From positions 1 through 38,960 of the forward strand of contig NZ_MTAV01000029.1 of the NCBI RefSeq assembly GCF_002154695.1: DNA of 38,960 nt, read 5' to 3'. A program made the position numbers and the translations under genes. The notes below the pieces were generated by a model. That model was not told where the DNA came from and did no database searches. It worked only from the letters and a program-made list of their open reading frames with translations. Every line of letters starts with the position of its first letter. The first letter of the stretch is position 1. This stretch comes from Nostoc sp. T09. GTDB lineage: Bacteria; Cyanobacteriota; Cyanobacteriia; Cyanobacteriales; Nostocaceae. This document shows positions 36,071 through 38,960 of this stretch, in pieces.

Positions 36071-38200
36071 ATGCCTTCATCTGAATATTTTTATCAAGAA
36101 TACCCTTGCTCTTACAACGCTCCTTTAAATTGCGATCGCCCTTTCCAAACAGCACAGGAAATCAAAGGAGCTAGGTTTTGTTTGGAATGTGGTTTTCCCG
36201 CAACTTTACCACAGGAGGCAGAAATTAAAGGCAATTGGGGCACTTATCAGGTGAATAATTTTTTAGGAGTGCGGGGTAATGGTCGGTTATACGCAGGTAT
36301 TCAAGTTAAGGATCAACAGCCTGTAATCATTAAAGAATATCTGCTACCTAGTCGTTGTTTTAATGAAAAAGAGACTCTTGAGCGTAAGGAAACTTTTAAG
36401 CGGGTAGGAGGGGTAAGTTTAGCGGATAGTAGAACTCCTAATTTTCGGCTTGTCAATACTTGGGAAGCGATCGCAGATGAAAAAGGAGAACGTTGTTATT
36501 TAATTACTAAAGGAACAGAAGCATCCCAGACTTTAGGACAATATCTTATCCAACATGGGTCAATGACAGCGCCGCAAGTACGTGAGGTATTAAATCAGGC
36601 TCTCCAAACTCTAGAATTTCTTCATAGCCAAAAGCTGCGGTTCCCCTCAAATCAAGTACAGCAAGGACTAGCCCACGGAAACCTCAGTTTAGATAGCATT
36701 TTAATTCAAGTCGAAAATAATCAACAATATATATATTTTGACGATTTAGCTATCTGGGAAAATGTATTTATCCCTCCTTCTATCCCCCAACCTGCACCTT
36801 CTAAGCGAGAGCAAGATTTAGAAGCATTAGGATTAGTGGCTTTTTATTTATGGGTAGGAAGAACTACCGATTATTCTCATCAGCCTCTCGACCCCAGAGA
36901 AAATGAACATTGGCCCAATACTGATCATGATTTAAAAAAGTTTATTTACCGCTTACTGCGTCTAGAAAATCCTTTTTCAAGTGCTGAAGCTGCTCGCCAA
37001 GACCTATTGCAACTACCTCAAGAAAATCAAGCAAGTAGTTTAAGGCAATTACCTGACTCAGAGGAAAAAGACAAAGGTTTACGAACTAAATTAATTTGGC
37101 TAGGAATTTTAGCTTTCCTATTTTTAGGAGGCGGAATTTTATTTTATCTTTGGCAGCGTCATCAACCAGAAGATAATAGCAGATTTATAACTTGGTTTGG
37201 GCTTGTACGCAATTTTTCTGAAGTCAACAACGTTCCTTCAGGCAAATTCACCTACACAGGCGAAAAGAATGGAACATGGAGTTTTATTTTGAAACAACAG
37301 GTTGATAATAATAGTTTAGAAGAATTATTAACAACTCCCAAGCCAGAAGTCAAAGCAGAATTCACCTACGAACCAGTTTCTTCATTAGATATAGATAATC
37401 TTACGCAACCTATAGAAGAAGTCACAATCGGTAAGAAAGACTTTGCAATTACTAGTTTAGTGGATAAAATAACAGATAAACTAGAGCAAAAAGCAGTTGT
37501 TGATGATGGGTTACTTGTATATGTAGCATTTAATAAAAAAGATTCAAATCTAGCCAATGCGCTAAGAGGACAAATTACCCTTGAGCAATTGCGCCAAATT
37601 TATACAGGCAAAATTACTAATTGGCAGCAAATTAATTCTAATCTTCCTAATTTAGATGTTAAAGCCTTTGCGCCTACCGAACCGGAAGCAATACAAAAGT
37701 TTCAAGAAATAGTATTGAAAAACGACACTCAAGACAAAGCTTTATTTGCAGCCAAGGTTGAGAAATTGGATACAACAAAAACCCAAAACCAGATACGCAC
37801 AGAAATTCTCGAAGGACGAAATACTGGCATCATTGGTTTTGGTATTATTGGTAAAACTTGGGCCCAATGTACGGGCTATCCGCTAGCTATAGTTGATGGT
37901 AACAAGCCAGCTAGTCAACCGCTATTTCAACGGCGTGAACGTCGCCCGATCAATACATCAGATGACCTGTGCCAGCATGATAACTATTTTTTTGATGTAA
38001 ATGCTTTTCAAAGCTATCCTTTGAGATACCCTATATTTGTAGTGTACCCTAAAGACAAAAGTCGCCAGTCGTCTGGGTCTACATTTGCTGAGATACTAAC
38101 TACTCGTCAGGGACAGTGTTTACTTAGTAAAGTAGGTCTTATCCCTTTACAACCTATACCTGATGATATAAATTCCTATGCCTGCAAATCGGTGCCCTAA
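36071..38200 (+). CDS. Zinc ribbon - degenerate kinase - TM - PstS-like binding protein
   Basis: The 709-residue protein joins four parts. Residues 13-40 (Cys13, Cys21, FCLEC at 36-40) look like a zinc ribbon. Residues 55-315 follow the Ser/Thr kinase fold, with Lys88 in VIIKEY as the ATP-binding Lys, but HRD is replaced by HGN (202-204), and DFG by DDL (224-226), so catalysis is doubtful. Residues 341-361 form one membrane segment. Residues about 370-705 resemble phosphate-type (PstS-like) binding proteins, with LRQIYTGKITNWQQI, FAPTEPEAIQKFQEIVL and a GIIGFGII strand. The N-terminal half should be cytoplasmic and the binding domain outside, which suggests a ligand-sensing receptor using a pseudokinase. 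The FHA gene overlaps by 23 bp. No Shine-Dalgarno seen. Confidence 0.85.
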   Translation: MPSSEYFYQEYPCSYNAPLNCDRPFQTAQEIKGARFCLECGFPATLPQEAEIKGNWGTYQVNNFLGVRGNGRLYAGIQVKDQQPVIIKEYLLPSRCFNEKETLERKETFKRVGGVSLADSRTPNFRLVNTWEAIADEKGERCYLITKGTEASQTLGQYLIQHGSMTAPQVREVLNQALQTLEFLHSQKLRFPSNQVQQGLAHGNLSLDSILIQVENNQQYIYFDDLAIWENVFIPPSIPQPAPSKREQDLEALGLVAFYLWVGRTTDYSHQPLDPRENEHWPNTDHDLKKFIYRLLRLENPFSSAEAARQDLLQLPQENQASSLRQLPDSEEKDKGLRTKLIWLGILAFLFLGGGILFYLWQRHQPEDNSRFITWFGLVRNFSEVNNVPSGKFTYTGEKNGTWSFILKQQVDNNSLEELLTTPKPEVKAEFTYEPVSSLDIDNLTQPIEEVTIGKKDFAITSLVDKITDKLEQKAVVDDGLLVYVAFNKKDSNLANALRGQITLEQLRQIYTGKITNWQQINSNLPNLDVKAFAPTEPEAIQKFQEIVLKNDTQDKALFAAKVEKLDTTKTQNQIRTEILEGRNTGIIGFGIIGKTWAQCTGYPLAIVDGNKPASQPLFQRRERRPINTSDDLCQHDNYFFDVNAFQSYPLRYPIFVVYPKDKSRQSSGSTFAEILTTRQGQCLLSKVGLIPLQPIPDDINSYACKSVP

Positions 38201-38843
38201 CCCTAATTGCGAATATTTTAACCGCGCTTTACCTAACAATGCCAAGGTTTGCCCTTGGTGCTCAACTCCTTTGGGTAATGTAATTACACCTACACCAACT
38301 AGACCCGTTTCACCACAACCAACTCCACCACAACCAACTCCACCACAACCAACTCCACCACAACCAACTCCACCACAACCTGTTCAACCTCAACGACCAG
38401 CAGTAATTCCACCCACCTATCAAACCCCTGTCGATTATTCAACAGAGTATCAGCAACGAGTTCCTCCCTATATTCCACCTGTACAGCCTGCATATACTCC
38501 GCCACCGCCAAGATTGCCACTTCTGAAGCTAATTCACACTACAGGTAGAGAATTCCAGTGGTCTGGAGAAGCAGGTTACATTGGCCGCCGCAGTCAAAGT
38601 ATGACGGTTCCACCAGAAATTGACTTAACTGGCCTTCCCAATGAGGGAATTATTTCTCGTCGTCATGCGCGAATTTATTGGGACTGGTCGCAAAATGCTT
38701 ACATGATTGTTGATATGAGTACAAATGGTATTTATTTAAATAACACTCCTTTAAATCCTGGTGTGCAATATCGTTTGCTCAATGGCGATTCATTGCAGTT
38801 TGGTCAGGATAATCTTGTGCGGTTTACAGTGTATGTTATGTAA
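38178..38843 (+). CDS. Zinc ribbon - Pro-rich linker - FHA domain protein
   Basis: The 221-residue protein has a four-Cys zinc ribbon (Cys6, Cys11, Cys25, Cys28), a Pro/Thr/Gln-rich linker with four PQPTP repeats (about 44-75) and a C-terminal FHA domain (about 118-221). The FHA phosphothreonine-binding signature is complete: GYIGRRS, ISRRHARIYWD, STNGIYLN and the final strand. FHA domains bind phosphothreonine peptides. Its start is 23 bp inside the pseudokinase-receptor gene, so the two are translated together; the FHA domain may bind a phosphorylated partner of that receptor or a separate kinase. Confidence 0.9.
   Translation: MPANRCPNPNCEYFNRALPNNAKVCPWCSTPLGNVITPTPTRPVSPQPTPPQPTPPQPTPPQPTPPQPVQPQRPAVIPPTYQTPVDYSTEYQQRVPPYIPPVQPAYTPPPPRLPLLKLIHTTGREFQWSGEAGYIGRRSQSMTVPPEIDLTGLPNEGIISRRHARIYWDWSQNAYMIVDMSTNGIYLNNTPLNPGVQYRLLNGDSLQFGQDNLVRFTVYVM
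38313..38372 (+). repeat. Four 15-bp coding repeats in the FHA gene linker
   Basis: CCACAACCAACTCCA occurs four times exactly in tandem and encodes PQPTP repeats. Perfect identity suggests that the copy number can change by slippage without shifting the frame. Confidence 0.85.
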
Positions 38844-38887
38844 TATATAGCAATCCGATTTGATTACTGAAATTATTTAAGTAGGGA

Positions 38888-38934
38888 GGGAACAGGGAAC
38901 AGGGAACAGGGAACAGGGAACAGGGAACAGGGAA
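38888..38934 (+). repeat. Heptamer tandem repeat GGGAACA, six units
   Basis: Six exact GGGAACA units and a partial seventh lie 45 bp after the FHA gene. Just before them, 38845-38867 resembles the left flank of the element at 13404-13515. Confidence 0.85.
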
Positions 38935-38960
38935 GAAGGAATAAAACTGTACTGAGTTTT

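Overview
The window looks like chromosomal DNA of a filamentous, probably heterocyst-forming (Nostocales-type) cyanobacterium. The signs are many GCGATCGC (HIP1) octamers inside and between genes, heptameric short tandem repeats between genes, several families of short palindromic elements, and cyanobacterial gene content (CrtW ketolase, class III-type PHA synthase, HflX with a long N-terminal extension). This placement is inferred from composition and content, not from a marker gene. I see no rRNA, tRNA, CRISPR array, transposase or phage gene.

Layout. 164-1114 (-): secreted protein of five 51-residue repeats. 2096-8021 (+): sugar-nucleotide/galactofuranose block with two gene fusions (glycosyltransferase + UDP-galactopyranose mutase; GH1-type glycosidase + RmlD-like reductase) and galE. 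GalE makes UDP-Gal, the mutase makes UDP-Galf, and the fused glycosyltransferase could use it. 8042-10459: a near-ideal NtcA-type promoter, the ketolase gene crtW and a GT1 glycosyltransferase, suggesting a (keto)carotenoid modification unit. 10613-13188: hflX and an isoaspartyl-peptidase gene, closed by a hairpin. 13628-17200: tightly packed seven-gene run (Cys-rich 70-aa protein, ferritin-like/hemerythrin protein, 4-segment membrane protein, 42-aa ORF, SRPBCC protein, DoxX-like protein, DUF72 protein) of unknown joint function. 17465-18931 (-): MFS transporter.

18932-20001 is a repeat-rich non-coding stretch. 20002-22970 (-) holds a GH2 beta-galactosidase-like enzyme overlapping galT, a galactoside-utilisation pair. 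22971-24317 is non-coding but carries the decayed C-terminus of a CrtO/phytoene-desaturase-family oxidoreductase. 24318-31077 is a polyhydroxyalkanoate locus: a general-stress-like protein, a PHA synthase whose N-terminus looks like the PhaE subunit (apparent PhaE-PhaC fusion), a small phasin-like protein on the opposite strand, then phaA, phaB, an alpha/beta hydrolase and a membrane-anchored SDR. 31441-33477 is ligA. 34106-38843 is a signalling block: histidine kinase and NarL-type regulator with overlapping reading frames, then a degenerate kinase fused through one membrane segment to a PstS-like binding domain, overlapping a zinc-ribbon/FHA protein.

Most attractive for follow-up: the pseudokinase-PstS-like receptor plus FHA protein, the PhaE-PhaC fusion, the paired sugar fusions, the candidate nitrogen-control promoter before crtW, and the unexplained hemerythrin/DoxX/DUF72 run.
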